A stretch of 64,000 bases of DNA from Pluralibacter gergoviae ATCC 33028 = NBRC 105706 (GCF_001598855.1 NZ_BCZS01000010.1:62001-126000), one strand, 5' to 3'. Shown: positions 47,994 through 57,107, counted from the first letter of the stretch. The notes: generated by a model not told the origin, from the sequence alone. Numbers and translations: made by a program.

Positions 47994-48836
47994 TTACTCC
48001 GGCACGACCCAATTGACGGTTGCGTGCCCGGTGCCGGACGGCACCAGCGTGCGGTGCAGCCACGGCAGAACGTTATTCATCTGCTGCTCCAGCTTCCACG
48101 GCGGGTTGATGACGATCATTCCGGAGGCGGTCATGCCCCGGCGGTCGCTGTCCGGCAGCACCGCCAGCTCAATCTGCAGGATGCGGCGAATGCCGGTCGC
48201 CTCCAGATCTTTGAGCATGCGTTTGATCTGCGCCCGCAGCACTACCGGATACCACAGGGCATAGGTGCCGGTGGCGAAGCGCTTGTAGCCTTCCGCGATA
48301 CCGGCGACCACGGCCTGATAGTCGGTTTTGATCTCGTAGGGCGGGTCGATAAGGATCAGCCCGCGACGCGACGCCGGCGGCAGCTTCGCCTTCAGCTGCT
48401 GATAGCCGTCGGCTTTCTCCACCCGCGCGCGGCTGTCTTTCTGAAACTCCGATCGCAGCAGCGGAAAATCGCTCGGATGCAGTTCGGTGAGCTGGATGCT
48501 GTCCTGCTCGCGCAGCAGCTGGCGGGCGATCAGCGGTGAGCCGGGGTAGTAGCGCAGCTGGCCGCTGCGGTTGAAGTGCTGCACGACGCTGATGTAAGGC
48601 GCCAGCTCGGCGGGCAGGTCGTCCTGCTGCCAGACGCGGGCGATGCCCTCCAGATACTCGCCGGTGCGCTCCGCGTGCTCGCCGCTCAGCTGATAGCGCC
48701 CCGCGCCCGCGTGGGTATCAAGATAGAGAAACGGCTTTTCTTTCTCTTTCATTGATTCAATGATGAGGCTCTGGACGGTATGTTTAAGGACGTCGGCGTG
48801 GTTACCGGCGTGAAAGCTGTGGCGATAGCTGAGCAT
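47994..48836 (-). CDS. rlmJ: 23S rRNA (adenine-2030-N6)-methyltransferase RlmJ
   Basis: 280 residues, same as E. coli RlmJ (YhiR). MLSYRHSFHAGNHADVLKHTV at the N-terminus and the amino-methyltransferase motif in GLILIDPPYE (DPPY), with SAM-binding YLDTHAGAGRY. Methylates A2030 of 23S rRNA. Located beside gorA and divergent from the PAP2 phosphatase gene. Confidence 0.96.
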   Translation of the reverse strand: MLSYRHSFHAGNHADVLKHTVQSLIIESMKEKEKPFLYLDTHAGAGRYQLSGEHAERTGEYLEGIARVWQQDDLPAELAPYISVVQHFNRSGQLRYYPGSPLIARQLLREQDSIQLTELHPSDFPLLRSEFQKDSRARVEKADGYQQLKAKLPPASRRGLILIDPPYEIKTDYQAVVAGIAEGYKRFATGTYALWYPVVLRAQIKRMLKDLEATGIRRILQIELAVLPDSDRRGMTASGMIVINPPWKLEQQMNNVLPWLHRTLVPSGTGHATVNWVVPE

Positions 48837-48981
48837 GTAGCGGAGATTCCGAAATAATAAACGTTATCGACAGTTTACCGCAGATTGCCCGGCGATGCTG
48901 CCCGCCCGACTGTCATCATAGTGTCAACTGCCTGCGCTAGCGTGGCCTCAAGCAAGGTAATTGATTGAAAGGGATAATAAA

Positions 48982-50244
48982 ATGCAGATACGAGTTTCGC
49001 TTTTAGCCGCCGCGCTGGTCTTTGCGCTGCCCGCGCTGGCAAAAGATGTGCCCCTCTCCCAGGCGGCGACGCTGGCGGCAACAGTGACGCCTGCCGCCAG
49101 CAGCCCGGATTTTACTGCCCTTGAAGCGGATTCGCTCACTGCCCTGCGCCGCGCGCTGCAGGACAAAGACGGCGCCGTGACGCGCGCGAGTCTTGAGGAT
49201 GCCGGGCAGTCTGACGTTCAGGCCGACAAAGCCTGGCTCAAGGCCAGCGGCTACGATTTCCATAAAGAGGCGCGCCAGCAGGCGGGTATTGAACTGCTCT
49301 CCGGCTTCAGCGCGCTGCCGGCGCCGGTGCTGGCGGCGAATCTGGCAACGGTGACGACCATCAACCGCGACGCCGCTGCCGCCACCCGTCACCAGGCGCT
49401 GGCCGATGCGGAGGGGATCGATTTCCTCTATTTCCTCAGCGATGCGCTGGGACCGCGCCTGGGCAGGGCGTTTATTACCGCCTACGATAAGGGCGAGCTT
49501 GGCAAGGCGGCGGCGCTGATCAAGGCCAGCGAAATCGGCACCGGTAAAGCCAAAAAACACTTTCACAACGACCGGCCGTTTCTGGTGAAGGGCAACACCA
49601 TCCACCTGGTTCCGGACGATACGGTGCTGAAGGATAACAAGCCCTATACCGCCGACGGCGGCTCTTTCCCCAGCGGGCATACCAACACCGGCGTCACCGA
49701 CGCGCTGCTGCTGGCGCAGATGATCCCGGAGCGCTACGATGCGCTGGTCACGCGCGGGGCGCGCTACGGCTACTCGCGCCTGGTGCTGGGCGTTCACTAT
49801 CCGCTGGACGTGATGGGCTCGCGAATGGTGGCCGAGAGCAACGTCGCGACCTTCCTGAACGATCCCGCCTACCGGGCGCTGTTTAACGAGGCGCGGGACC
49901 AGCTGCGCGCGGCGCTGGCGAAGGAGTGCGGCGTTTCCCTCACCGAGTGCGCGAAGCCGGCGGGCAAAGACGATCCGTACAGCAGCCCGGCGATGAGAAC
50001 GTTTTATACCTTTACTATGACCTACGATCTGCCGCGTCAGGCGGGCGGGCAGGGCGCGCTGGCGGTGCCGCAGGGCGCCGAGGTGTTGCTGGAGACCGCC
50101 CTGCCGCAACTCTCCGCCGCGCAGCGCCGGGCGCTGATGGTGAAGACGGCGCTGCCGGCGGGCTATCCGCTCTCCGGCTCGACGCCGGAGCAGCAGTTCT
50201 GGCAGCGGCTCAATTTGGTGGAGGCCCGGCGCGCTGCGAAGTGA
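48982..50244 (+). CDS. Periplasmic PAP2-family (class A-like) acid phosphatase
   Basis: 420 residues from MQIRVSLLAAALVFALPALAKD, with a cleavable signal peptide of about 20 residues. The three-part phosphatase motif is complete: KKHFHNDRP (K-x6-RP), FPSGHTNTG (PSGH) and SRLVLGVHYPLDVMGSRM (SR-x5-H-x3-D). It is much longer than PhoC/PhoN (about 250), with about 130 extra N-terminal residues and a C-terminal extension. Probably hydrolyses phosphomonoesters in the periplasm. It sits alone between rlmJ and prlC, an insertion relative to E. coli. Confidence 0.85.
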   Translation: MQIRVSLLAAALVFALPALAKDVPLSQAATLAATVTPAASSPDFTALEADSLTALRRALQDKDGAVTRASLEDAGQSDVQADKAWLKASGYDFHKEARQQAGIELLSGFSALPAPVLAANLATVTTINRDAAAATRHQALADAEGIDFLYFLSDALGPRLGRAFITAYDKGELGKAAALIKASEIGTGKAKKHFHNDRPFLVKGNTIHLVPDDTVLKDNKPYTADGGSFPSGHTNTGVTDALLLAQMIPERYDALVTRGARYGYSRLVLGVHYPLDVMGSRMVAESNVATFLNDPAYRALFNEARDQLRAALAKECGVSLTECAKPAGKDDPYSSPAMRTFYTFTMTYDLPRQAGGQGALAVPQGAEVLLETALPQLSAAQRRALMVKTALPAGYPLSGSTPEQQFWQRLNLVEARRAAK

Positions 50245-50298
50245 CCTTTACCGGTCGGCAGCGCGCCGGCCGGTTATTTCAGTTCCGCTCTCTCTGCC

Positions 50299-50328
50299 AT
50301 TGAAATCCTCTACACTTAACCCCATTCT
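50299..50328 (+). promoter_or_regulatory. Sigma-32 (heat-shock) promoter of prlC
   Basis: ATTGAAA and CCCCATTC separated by 14 bases match the sigma-32 -35 (CTTGAAA) and -10 (CCCCATnT) elements. Located about 65 bases before prlC; opdA/prlC is known to be heat-inducible in E. coli and Salmonella. Confidence 0.75.
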
Positions 50329-50392
50329 TGCTCTTATCGCTTAAGCGCCGGAGCACGCGCTCCGACATTCACTCTTTCAAAGGACCGCGCTG

Positions 50393-52435
50393 ATGACCAA
50401 TCCATTACTCACGCCTTTCGACCTGCCGCCATTTTCTGAAATCCAGCCGGAGCACGTGGTGCCTGCGGTCACTAAAGCGCTGGACGACTGCCGCGCGGCG
50501 GTAGAGCGCGCGGTGGCGCAGGGCGCGCCCTACAGCTGGGAAAATCTCTGCCAGCCGCTGGCAGAAGTGGACGACGCGCTGGGCCGCATTTTCTCGCCGG
50601 TCAGCCACCTTAACTCGGTGAAAAACAGCCCCGAGCTGCGCGAAGCCTATGAGCAGACCCTGCCGCTGCTCTCCGAATACAGTACCTGGGTCGGCCAGCA
50701 CGAAGGCCTGTACCAGGCGTACCGCGATCTGCGCGACGGCGACAACTACGCCGGCCTCAATACCGCGCAGAAAAAAGCGGTCGATAACGCCCTGCGCGAC
50801 TTCGAGCTGTCGGGCATCGGCCTGCCGAAAGAGAAGCAGAAGCGCTACGGCGAAATCGCCGCCCGCCTTTCTGAGCTCGGCAACCAGTACAGCAACAACG
50901 TCCTCGACGCCACCATGGGCTGGTCGAAACTGATTACCGACGAGGCCGAACTGGCGGGGATGCCGGAAAGCGCCCTGGCGGCGGCAAAGGCGCAGGCCGA
51001 GGCTAAAGAGCAGGAAGGTTACCTGCTGACCCTCGATATCCCGAGCTATCTGCCGGTAATGACCTACTGCGACAACCAGGGCCTGCGCGAAGAGATGTAC
51101 CGCGCCTACGTGACCCGCGCCTCCGATCAGGGGCCGAATGCCGGCAAGTGGGACAACAGCCCGGTGATGGCGGAAATTCTTGCCCTGCGCCACGAGCTGG
51201 CCCAGTTGCTGGGCTTTGAGAGCTACGCCTTTAAGTCGCTGGCCACCAAAATGGCGGAAAACCCGCAGCAGGTGCTCGACTTCCTCACCGATCTGGCTAA
51301 GCGCGCCCGCCCGCAGGGCGAAAAAGAGCTGGCCCAGCTGCGCGCTTTCGCCAAAGCGGAGTTTGGCGCCGATGAACTGCAGCCGTGGGATATCGCTTAC
51401 TACAGCGAGAAGCAGAAGCAGCACCTCTACAGCATCAGCGACGAGCAGCTGCGCCCCTATTTCCCGGAGAACAAAGCCGTTAACGGCCTGTTCGAAGTGG
51501 TTAAGCGCATTTACGGCATCACCGCCAAAGAGCGTAAAGATATCGACGTCTGGAATCCGGACGTGCGCTTCTTCGAGCTGTATGACGACAGCGGCGAGCT
51601 GCGCGGCAGCTTCTATCTCGACCTCTACGCCCGCGAGCACAAGCGCGGCGGGGCCTGGATGGACGACTGCGTCGGCCAGATGCGCAAGGCGGACGGCTCC
51701 CTGCAGAAGCCGGTGGCCTACCTGACCTGCAACTTCAACCGCCCGGTCAGCGGCAAGCCCGCGCTGTTCACCCACGATGAGGTGATTACCCTGTTCCACG
51801 AGTTCGGCCACGGTCTGCACCATATGCTGACGAAGATCGAAACCGCCGGTGTCTCCGGCATCAGCGGCGTGCCGTGGGATGCGGTTGAACTGCCGAGCCA
51901 GTTTATGGAGAACTGGTGCTGGGAGCCGGAGGCGCTGGCCTTTATCTCCGGCCACTATGAGACCGGCGAGCCGCTGCCGAAGGCGCTGCTGGATAAAATG
52001 CTGGCGGCGAAAAACTACCAGGCGGCGCTGTTTATCCTGCGCCAGCTGGAGTTCGGCCTGTTCGACTTCCGCCTGCACGCCGAGTTCAGCCCGGAGCAGG
52101 GCGCGAAGGTGCTGGAGACGCTGGCCGAAATCAAAAAACAGGTGGCCGTGGTGCCGGGGCCGGGCTGGGGCCGCTTCCCGCACGCCTTCAGCCACATCTT
52201 TGCCGGCGGCTATGCGGCGGGCTATTACAGCTACCTGTGGGCCGATGTGCTGGCGGCAGACGCCTACTCCCGCTTTGAAGAGGAGGGGATCTTTAACCGC
52301 GAAACCGGCCAGTCGTTCCTCGACAACATCTTAAGCCGCGGCGGTTCCGAAGAGCCGATGACCCTGTTCAAACGCTTCCGCGGCCGCGAGCCGCAGCTGG
52401 ACGCGATGCTCGAACACTACGGCATCAAGGGCTGA
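50393..52435 (+). CDS. prlC: Oligopeptidase A
   Basis: 680 residues, same as E. coli. M3 metallopeptidase with the zinc motif HEFGH at 469-473 and the third ligand further on in the [15 protein letters not shown] region. Degrades oligopeptides, including cleaved signal peptides, in the cytoplasm. Heat-shock promoter upstream; rsmJ follows 8 bases after the stop, forming a two-gene operon. Confidence 0.97.
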   Translation: MTNPLLTPFDLPPFSEIQPEHVVPAVTKALDDCRAAVERAVAQGAPYSWENLCQPLAEVDDALGRIFSPVSHLNSVKNSPELREAYEQTLPLLSEYSTWVGQHEGLYQAYRDLRDGDNYAGLNTAQKKAVDNALRDFELSGIGLPKEKQKRYGEIAARLSELGNQYSNNVLDATMGWSKLITDEAELAGMPESALAAAKAQAEAKEQEGYLLTLDIPSYLPVMTYCDNQGLREEMYRAYVTRASDQGPNAGKWDNSPVMAEILALRHELAQLLGFESYAFKSLATKMAENPQQVLDFLTDLAKRARPQGEKELAQLRAFAKAEFGADELQPWDIAYYSEKQKQHLYSISDEQLRPYFPENKAVNGLFEVVKRIYGITAKERKDIDVWNPDVRFFELYDDSGELRGSFYLDLYAREHKRGGAWMDDCVGQMRKADGSLQKPVAYLTCNFNRPVSGKPALFTHDEVITLFHEFGHGLHHMLTKIETAGVSGISGVPWDAVELPSQFMENWCWEPEALAFISGHYETGEPLPKALLDKMLAAKNYQAALFILRQLEFGLFDFRLHAEFSPEQGAKVLETLAEIKKQVAVVPGPGWGRFPHAFSHIFAGGYAAGYYSYLWADVLAADAYSRFEEEGIFNRETGQSFLDNILSRGGSEEPMTLFKRFRGREPQLDAMLEHYGIKG

Positions 52436-52443
52436 CGCGCTTC

Positions 52444-53196
52444 GTGAAAATCTGTTTGGTTGATGAATCGGGCGCCGGAGATGGCGCCTTATCCGTTCTG
52501 GCGGCCCGCTGGCAGCTGGAGCACGATGCCGACAACCCGATGGCGCTGGTGTTAACGCCGGAGCATCTGGAGCTGCGCAAGCGCGATGAGCCGAAGCTCG
52601 GCGGGATTTTCGTGGACTTTGCCGGCGGGGCGATGGCCCACCGGCGGCGGTTCGGCGGCGGGCGCGGCGAGGCGGTCGCCAAAGCGGTGGGCGTTAAAGG
52701 CGATTACCTGCCGGAGGTGGTGGACGCTACCGCCGGCCTGGGCCGCGACGCCTTCGTGCTGGCCGCCGTCGGCTGCCGGGTGCGGATGCTGGAGCGCAAT
52801 CCGGTTGTCGCCGCGCTGCTCGACGACGGGCTGCGGCGCGGCTACGCCGATGCGGAGATCGGCGGCTGGCTGCGGGAGCGCCTGACGCTTATTCACGCCT
52901 CCAGCCTGACCACGCTTGCGGACATTACCCCGCGTCCGCAGGTGGTCTATCTCGATCCGATGTTTCCGCACAAGCAGAAGAGCGCGCTGGTGAAAAAAGA
53001 GATGCGGGTGTTTCAGTCGCTGGTGGGGCCGGATCTGGACGCTGACGGCCTGCTGGCGCCCGCGCGGCGGCTGGCGACGAAGAGAGTGGTGGTGAAACGC
53101 CCGGACTATGCGCCTCCGCTGGCGGACGTCGCTACCGCCAATGCGGTTGTGACCAAGGGACACCGCTTCGATATCTATCCCGGCAGCGCGGAATAA
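52444..53196 (+). CDS. rsmJ: 16S rRNA (guanine-1516-N2)-methyltransferase RsmJ
   Basis: 250 residues, GTG start, matching E. coli RsmJ (YhiQ). SAM-binding region [28 protein letters not shown] and the catalytic [23 protein letters not shown]. Methylates G1516 of 16S rRNA. Operon partner of prlC. Its terminator is interrupted by the IS4-type element 24 bases after the stop. Confidence 0.96.
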   Translation: MKICLVDESGAGDGALSVLAARWQLEHDADNPMALVLTPEHLELRKRDEPKLGGIFVDFAGGAMAHRRRFGGGRGEAVAKAVGVKGDYLPEVVDATAGLGRDAFVLAAVGCRVRMLERNPVVAALLDDGLRRGYADAEIGGWLRERLTLIHASSLTTLADITPRPQVVYLDPMFPHKQKSALVKKEMRVFQSLVGPDLDADGLLAPARRLATKRVVVKRPDYAPPLADVATANAVVTKGHRFDIYPGSAE

Positions 53197-53208
53197 ATAA
53201 AAAAACCG

Positions 53209-53220
53209 AGGCGTAAACCT
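53209..53220. repeat. Left flank of the IS element (imperfect target duplication)
   Basis: AGGCGTAAACCT, compared with AGGCGTAAGCCC immediately right of the element: 10 of 12 identical. The length fits the 11-13 bp duplications of IS4. Two differences suggest decay or mismatched ends. Confidence 0.5.
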
Positions 53221-53238
53221 TAATGCCGATCAGTTAAG
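53221..53238 (+). repeat. Left terminal inverted repeat of the IS
   Basis: TAATGCCGATCAGTTAAG; pairs with 54617-54634, three mismatches. Confidence 0.88.
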
Positions 53239-53267
53239 GATCGGTTGAACGATCCAGTGATTGTGCA

Positions 53268-53304
53268 AAAATCCGTAATCTCGCAAGGATTACGGATTTT
53301 TTTT
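53268..53304 (+). terminator. Internal terminator-like hairpin in front of the transposase
   Basis: A 13-bp perfect stem (AAAATCCGTAATC / GATTACGGATTTT) with a 7-base loop and a T run ending directly before the transposase ATG. It should stop transcripts entering from rsmJ and also hide the start from read-through mRNA. Confidence 0.75.
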
Positions 53305-54621
53305 ATGCTGCTTAGCCAGGCTCTCGACACCGTCCATAAATTCACACCTAAAGAGTTTTCTGCTCTGTCTGATCTCCTGTCACCAGAACTCATCAATGAA
53401 TGTCTTGTGGACACCGGAGTGGCCACTATACGTAAGCGCCGACTGCCGATGGAAATGATGGTATGGGCCGTCACCGGAATGACTCTGTTCCGCTCACTTT
53501 CCATGAATCAGCTGGTTTCACATCTTGATATTCTTCTCCCGGGTAAGCGTCCCTTTGTTGCTCCCGGTGCGGTTGTACAGGCCCGTCAGCGGCTGGGGGC
53601 CGATGTCATCAGGAGCGTATTCGAAAAAACAAGCCAGCTCTGGTTCGAAAAAACGCCGCTGTCGCACTGGAACGGGCTGACGCTCATGGCAGTAGATGGA
53701 ACCCTGTGGCGAACGCCGGATACACCGGAAAATGATGCTGCATTCGGAAGAACGGCTAACGGTCATAACCGCTCCGAATGGCCTCAGCTGCGTATGGTTT
53801 GCCAGATGGAAGTGACAAGCCACCTGTTGACGGGAACGGCATTCGGCAGCGTATCAGCCATCAGTGGGGTTGACCTCGCCGCTCAGTTGGCCGAACAGAT
53901 GCCGGAGCACTCGCTGACGCTCATGGATAAGGGTTTTTATGCCCTGGGGCTACTGCATCACTGGCAGACATCAGGCCAGGAGAAGCACTGGCTAATCCCG
54001 CTGAAAAAAGATGCACAGTATAAGGTGGTGCAAAAACTGGGTAAGGGAGATGAGTTGGTTGAACTGAAAGTCTCACCACAGGCCAGGCGTAAGTGGGATA
54101 GTGTGCCGGAAATACTGACAGCACGACTGGTCAGCAAAGAAGTTAACGAGAAAACAGTCTGTATACTGACCTCAATGAGCGACCCGCTGAGATATCCAAA
54201 AGCAGACATCGTTGACCTGTACAGCCATCGCTGGGAAATAGAGCATGGGTTCAGGGAAATGAAGCAGCACCTTCTGAACAATGAGCTGACGTTAAGGAGG
54301 CGAAAGCCGGAGCTGGTAGAGCAGGAACTATGGGGAGTGGTACTGGCCTATAACCTACTGCGCTTTATGATGACACAGATGGCCTACAGCCTGAAAGGCG
54401 TGGAGCCGTATCAGATAGGTTTTAAGCAGGCAAGCCTCTATCTGACGGCACAGTTAAGCATCCTGCCAGCAGTAGCTCCCGGTAAGATCCCTAAAATACT
54501 CACTGAAATCATTCATATGGCAGAGAGTTTCTTTCTTCCTGGCCGAAGAAAGAGGCATTATCCTCGGGCAGTAAAAAAGAAGCCGCAACGTTACGCGTTA
54601 CGGCTACCTTCAAAAGCTTAA
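53305..54621 (+). CDS. IS4-family transposase
   Basis: 438 residues. DDE transposase of the IS4 group: first Asp in LTLMAVDGTLWRTPDTPENDAAF, second in SLTLMDKGFYALGLL, and the YREK signature YSHRWEIEHGFREMK with the catalytic Glu, spaced Y-2-R-3-E-6-K. Closely patterned on E. coli InsG (442 residues). The ATG at 53305 follows the hairpin directly; in-frame codons upstream to 53245 lie in the inverted-repeat region. Stop overlaps the right inverted repeat. Appears intact and potentially active. Confidence 0.94.
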   Translation: MLLSQALDTVHKFTPKEFSALSDLLSPELINECLVDTGVATIRKRRLPMEMMVWAVTGMTLFRSLSMNQLVSHLDILLPGKRPFVAPGAVVQARQRLGADVIRSVFEKTSQLWFEKTPLSHWNGLTLMAVDGTLWRTPDTPENDAAFGRTANGHNRSEWPQLRMVCQMEVTSHLLTGTAFGSVSAISGVDLAAQLAEQMPEHSLTLMDKGFYALGLLHHWQTSGQEKHWLIPLKKDAQYKVVQKLGKGDELVELKVSPQARRKWDSVPEILTARLVSKEVNEKTVCILTSMSDPLRYPKADIVDLYSHRWEIEHGFREMKQHLLNNELTLRRRKPELVEQELWGVVLAYNLLRFMMTQMAYSLKGVEPYQIGFKQASLYLTAQLSILPAVAPGKIPKILTEIIHMAESFFLPGRRKRHYPRAVKKKPQRYALRLPSKA

Positions 54622-54634
54622 CTGACAAGCATTA
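54617..54634 (-). repeat. Right terminal inverted repeat of the IS
   Basis: Reverse complement reads TAATGCTTGTCAGTTAAG, matching the left end at 15 of 18 positions. Confidence 0.88.
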
Positions 54635-54646
54635 AGGCGTAAGCCC
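54635..54646. repeat. Right flank of the IS element (imperfect target duplication)
   Basis: AGGCGTAAGCCC followed by CGG and a T run: the right half of a terminator hairpin. See the left flank at 53209. Confidence 0.5.
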
Positions 54647-54675
54647 CGGTTTTTTTTCAGCTTATTTAAGCGAAA

Positions 54676-55410
54676 TTAGCTGGCCTGGGCCTGCTGCTGC
54701 CCGGCATAGCCGTAGCCTGCAGACGCCATATAATCGGCGACCGCTTTCTGGGCGTCGGCAATAACCTCTTTCAGCGGCTTATTGGCGTCGATATTCACGA
54801 TATGGGCGCCGTTAAAAGTCAGCTGCGGGGTAATGGCGATTTTCTTTTCCAGCGCTTCGCGGCGGTGGTCCGGTTTACGGGCGCAGGCCACGTCCAGATC
54901 GACATTCAGCTTAATCACCAGGTCCGGCTTGACGCTGGCCATCCAGTGAAACGCCTTTTTTTCCTGCTTGCGCATCCAGGAAACCAGCGGGCTGCCCGGA
55001 ACATTCGCTGGAAACACGGTGCCGTCATAGGCACCCGGGATCTGCTCCTGCGGGTACCGGTCGGTGAGGATGATATTGCCGTTGCGACGACAGGCGAGCA
55101 TGTGGCGAAAGCGCATCAGACGGCGCAGCACGAAGAACATTACCACCAGCGCAGGGCCCATGCCCGGCAGCTCAGTTGCGGTTTTGACCTTGTGCTTCTC
55201 GATGGATTTACCGACTTTTTTACCCATCAGAGGCAGTTTACTCACGGCACGGCCAACGTTGCCGGCCTGCTTACCCAGGTGAACCTGCGCAACCGGGCCA
55301 TATTGTTCTACGTAGGGGAGGAGATTTTCGCAGACCGTTGATTTTCCAGAACCATCGCTGCCAATAACCGCGATGAGTGGTGGGAGTTTTGAAGGCATAA
55401 AAATACTCAC
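54676..55410 (-). CDS. Thymidylate-kinase-like P-loop kinase, paralogue 1
   Basis: 244 residues. Walker [10 protein letters not shown] at 17-25 and the TMK-like nucleotide/nucleoside kinase fold. In place of the normal DRYxxS motif it has [14 protein letters not shown] (117-130), and RKPDH at 178-182 near the LID position, both shared with the two paralogues at 55588 and 56328. A hydrophobic stretch ([10 protein letters not shown], about 86-96) followed by RRLMRFRHM could touch the membrane. C-terminus ends in a Gln/Ala tail. Divergent from paralogue 2 across a 177-base spacer; its own terminator is cut by the IS. Substrate unknown; true dTMP kinase activity is unlikely given the motifs. Confidence 0.7.
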   Translation of the reverse strand: MSIFMPSKLPPLIAVIGSDGSGKSTVCENLLPYVEQYGPVAQVHLGKQAGNVGRAVSKLPLMGKKVGKSIEKHKVKTATELPGMGPALVVMFFVLRRLMRFRHMLACRRNGNIILTDRYPQEQIPGAYDGTVFPANVPGSPLVSWMRKQEKKAFHWMASVKPDLVIKLNVDLDVACARKPDHRREALEKKIAITPQLTFNGAHIVNIDANKPLKEVIADAQKAVADYMASAGYGYAGQQQAQAS

Positions 55411-55587
55411 ATCATAAAATATTGTAAGAAAATACTCCCTTATTCAGATATCCTCAAGGCGGCGCGCATTAAATGGCAATAGGGCAGTTGCCCTTCCGGC
55501 ATTAAAAAAGGGCCACGGCACGCGGCGCAAATATTCTGAACTCAGTATCCATTAATATACAGCAAATTTTTGCAAGCAGGTTTTTTC

Positions 55588-56301
55588 GTGAGTCAACAGA
55601 TTAGTCCAGGTTCCAGCCACCCGCCAGTGCGGGTGATCGCCATAACGGGTTGTGATGGTTCAGGTAAATCGACCCTGACAACCAGCCTGTTCAATCGCCT
55701 CTCTGTAGAGTATCCGGTCGAGATGATCTACCTCGGGCAGTCCTCTGGCCGTATCGGTGAGTGGATAAGCGAGCTGCCGATTATCGGCGCGCCCTTTGGC
55801 CGCTACCTGCGCAAAAAAGCAGAAAACGTCAACGAGAAGCCTTCCACGCCGCCCGGCGGCGCGACCGCGCTGGTCATCTACCTGCTCTCCTGCTGGCGCA
55901 CGTGGAAATTCCGCCGCATGCTGCGCGTCAGCGGCCCGGACAAGCTGCTGATCGCCGACCGCTGGCCGCAGAATGAAGTACCGGGATTTCGCTTTGACGG
56001 CCCGCAGCTGGCGAAAACCCGCGGCGGCGGACGCTGGGTGGAGATGCTCAGGGCGCGCGAAGAGAAGCTCTACGACTGGATGGCCTCTTACCCGCCGGCG
56101 CTGCTTATTCGCCTCAATATTGACGCCGAGACCGCCCACGCGCGTAAGCCGGATCACAAGCTCTCCGCGCTGCGCGAGAAGGTGGCCGTTATTCCCGGTT
56201 TAACCTTTAACGGCGCAAATATTCTCGACCTTGATGGCCGGGATCCCGCAGACCACGTTGTTGATGAATCGCTGCGCGCGGTTCGCGCTGCGCTGGCATA
56301 A
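55588..56301 (+). CDS. Thymidylate-kinase-like P-loop kinase, paralogue 2
   Basis: 237 residues from a GTG at 55588 with AGG eight bases before it; an in-frame TTG at 55570 is less likely. Walker A GCDGSGKST at 21-29, DRWPQNEVPGFRFDGP from 124, ARKPDH ending at 190, then FNGANILDLDG, in register with the other two paralogues. A hydrophobic segment (TALVIYLLSCW) and a basic stretch (KFRRML) lie between them. Twenty-six bases before paralogue 3, so cotranscribed. Predicted cytoplasmic or membrane-associated phosphotransferase; the substrate is not known. Confidence 0.7.
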   Translation: MSQQISPGSSHPPVRVIAITGCDGSGKSTLTTSLFNRLSVEYPVEMIYLGQSSGRIGEWISELPIIGAPFGRYLRKKAENVNEKPSTPPGGATALVIYLLSCWRTWKFRRMLRVSGPDKLLIADRWPQNEVPGFRFDGPQLAKTRGGGRWVEMLRAREEKLYDWMASYPPALLIRLNIDAETAHARKPDHKLSALREKVAVIPGLTFNGANILDLDGRDPADHVVDESLRAVRAALA

Positions 56302-56327
56302 CGCTGCATCACCAAAGATTAAAGTAC

Positions 56328-57107
56328 ATGCAAACAGATAAACTCAATACGCAGAGCGATGCGTCCCTGCCTTATATTCCCGGCCTTGTCGCGGTTGTCG
56401 GCTGTGACGGCACCGGTAAATCCACGCTGACGGCCGATCTGGTAAAACACCTGAATAAACGCTGGGCCACCGAGCGCCGCTATCTGGGACTGGTGTCCGG
56501 TGAAACCGGGGACAAAATTAAACAGTGGCCGCTGATTGGCGTCTGGCTTGAGCGGCGGCTGGCGAAGAAGACCTCTAAAGCCCAGAGCATGAGCACCGGC
56601 GGTCCGGCGCTGTGGGCGGCCCTGATTATGTACGGCTTTTCTCTCTACCGCATGGCGAACCTGCGCAAGGTGAAGGCGCTGGCCGACAGCGGCGTACTAG
56701 TCATCAGCGATCGCTACCCGCAGGCGGAGGTTTCCGGCTTTTATTACGATGGCCCGGGCATTGGCGTTGAGCGCGTGACCGGCAGGCTGAAGACCTGGCT
56801 TGCGCAGCGCGAGCGTCGGCTTTACCAGCAAGAGATGGCGAAGTACCGCCCCGAATTGCTGATTCGCCTGGATATTGACGTCGAGACCGCCTTCTCGCGT
56901 AAGCCTGACCACGATTACGAAGAGCTGCGGGATAAAATCGGCATCATGTCGACTATCCAGTACAACGGTACCCATATTTACGAGCTGGACTCAAGAATGC
57001 CGTACAAAGATGTGCTGGCGAAAGCGCTTGAGCTGGTTTCTGACGTTGCCGGGAAGTCGCACCGTAATCGCGCGTCGCAGAACGGTGCCGCCGACGGGCA
57101 GGCATAA
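56328..57107 (+). CDS. Thymidylate-kinase-like P-loop kinase, paralogue 3
   Basis: 259 residues. Walker A GCDGTGKST at 25-33, DRYPQAEVSGFYYDGPG from 128, SRKPDH ending at 195, and YNGTHIYELDS. Hydrophobic segment PALWAALIMYGFSLYRM (about 93-109) followed by basic residues. Acidic TMK-type residues around GxD(G) are kept, but the thymidine-binding DRYxxSxxAYQ motif is absent. Second gene of the rightward kinase pair; a GC hairpin (57184-57208) lies between it and the flippase gene, 253 bases on. Confidence 0.7.
   Translation: MQTDKLNTQSDASLPYIPGLVAVVGCDGTGKSTLTADLVKHLNKRWATERRYLGLVSGETGDKIKQWPLIGVWLERRLAKKTSKAQSMSTGGPALWAALIMYGFSLYRMANLRKVKALADSGVLVISDRYPQAEVSGFYYDGPGIGVERVTGRLKTWLAQRERRLYQQEMAKYRPELLIRLDIDVETAFSRKPDHDYEELRDKIGIMSTIQYNGTHIYELDSRMPYKDVLAKALELVSDVAGKSHRNRASQNGAADGQA

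Larger units (their letters stand above)
53221..54634 (+). mobile_element. IS4-family insertion sequence, complete
   Basis: 1414 bp bounded by 18-bp terminal inverted repeats: TAATGCCGATCAGTTAAG on the left and, read inwards from the right, TAATGCTTGTCAGTTAAG (15 of 18 identical). These ends resemble those of classical E. coli IS4. It carries one transposase gene preceded by an internal hairpin. GC content is lower than the flanking genes. Inserted in the spacer after rsmJ, splitting a rho-independent terminator. Confidence 0.92.

Noticed and set aside
49003-50109. Long open frame antisense to the PAP2 phosphatase (and similar ones opposite prlC, treF and the AarF-family gene)
   Set aside because: GC-rich genes leave antisense frames open by codon bias. 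These have arginine/histidine/glutamine-rich products without domains, and no ribosome sites.
54676-57107. Reading the three kinases as ordinary thymidylate kinases (tmk)
   Set aside because: They are longer than Tmk and lack the DRYxxSxxAYQ substrate motif. The essential tmk gene is elsewhere in enterobacteria (by holB).
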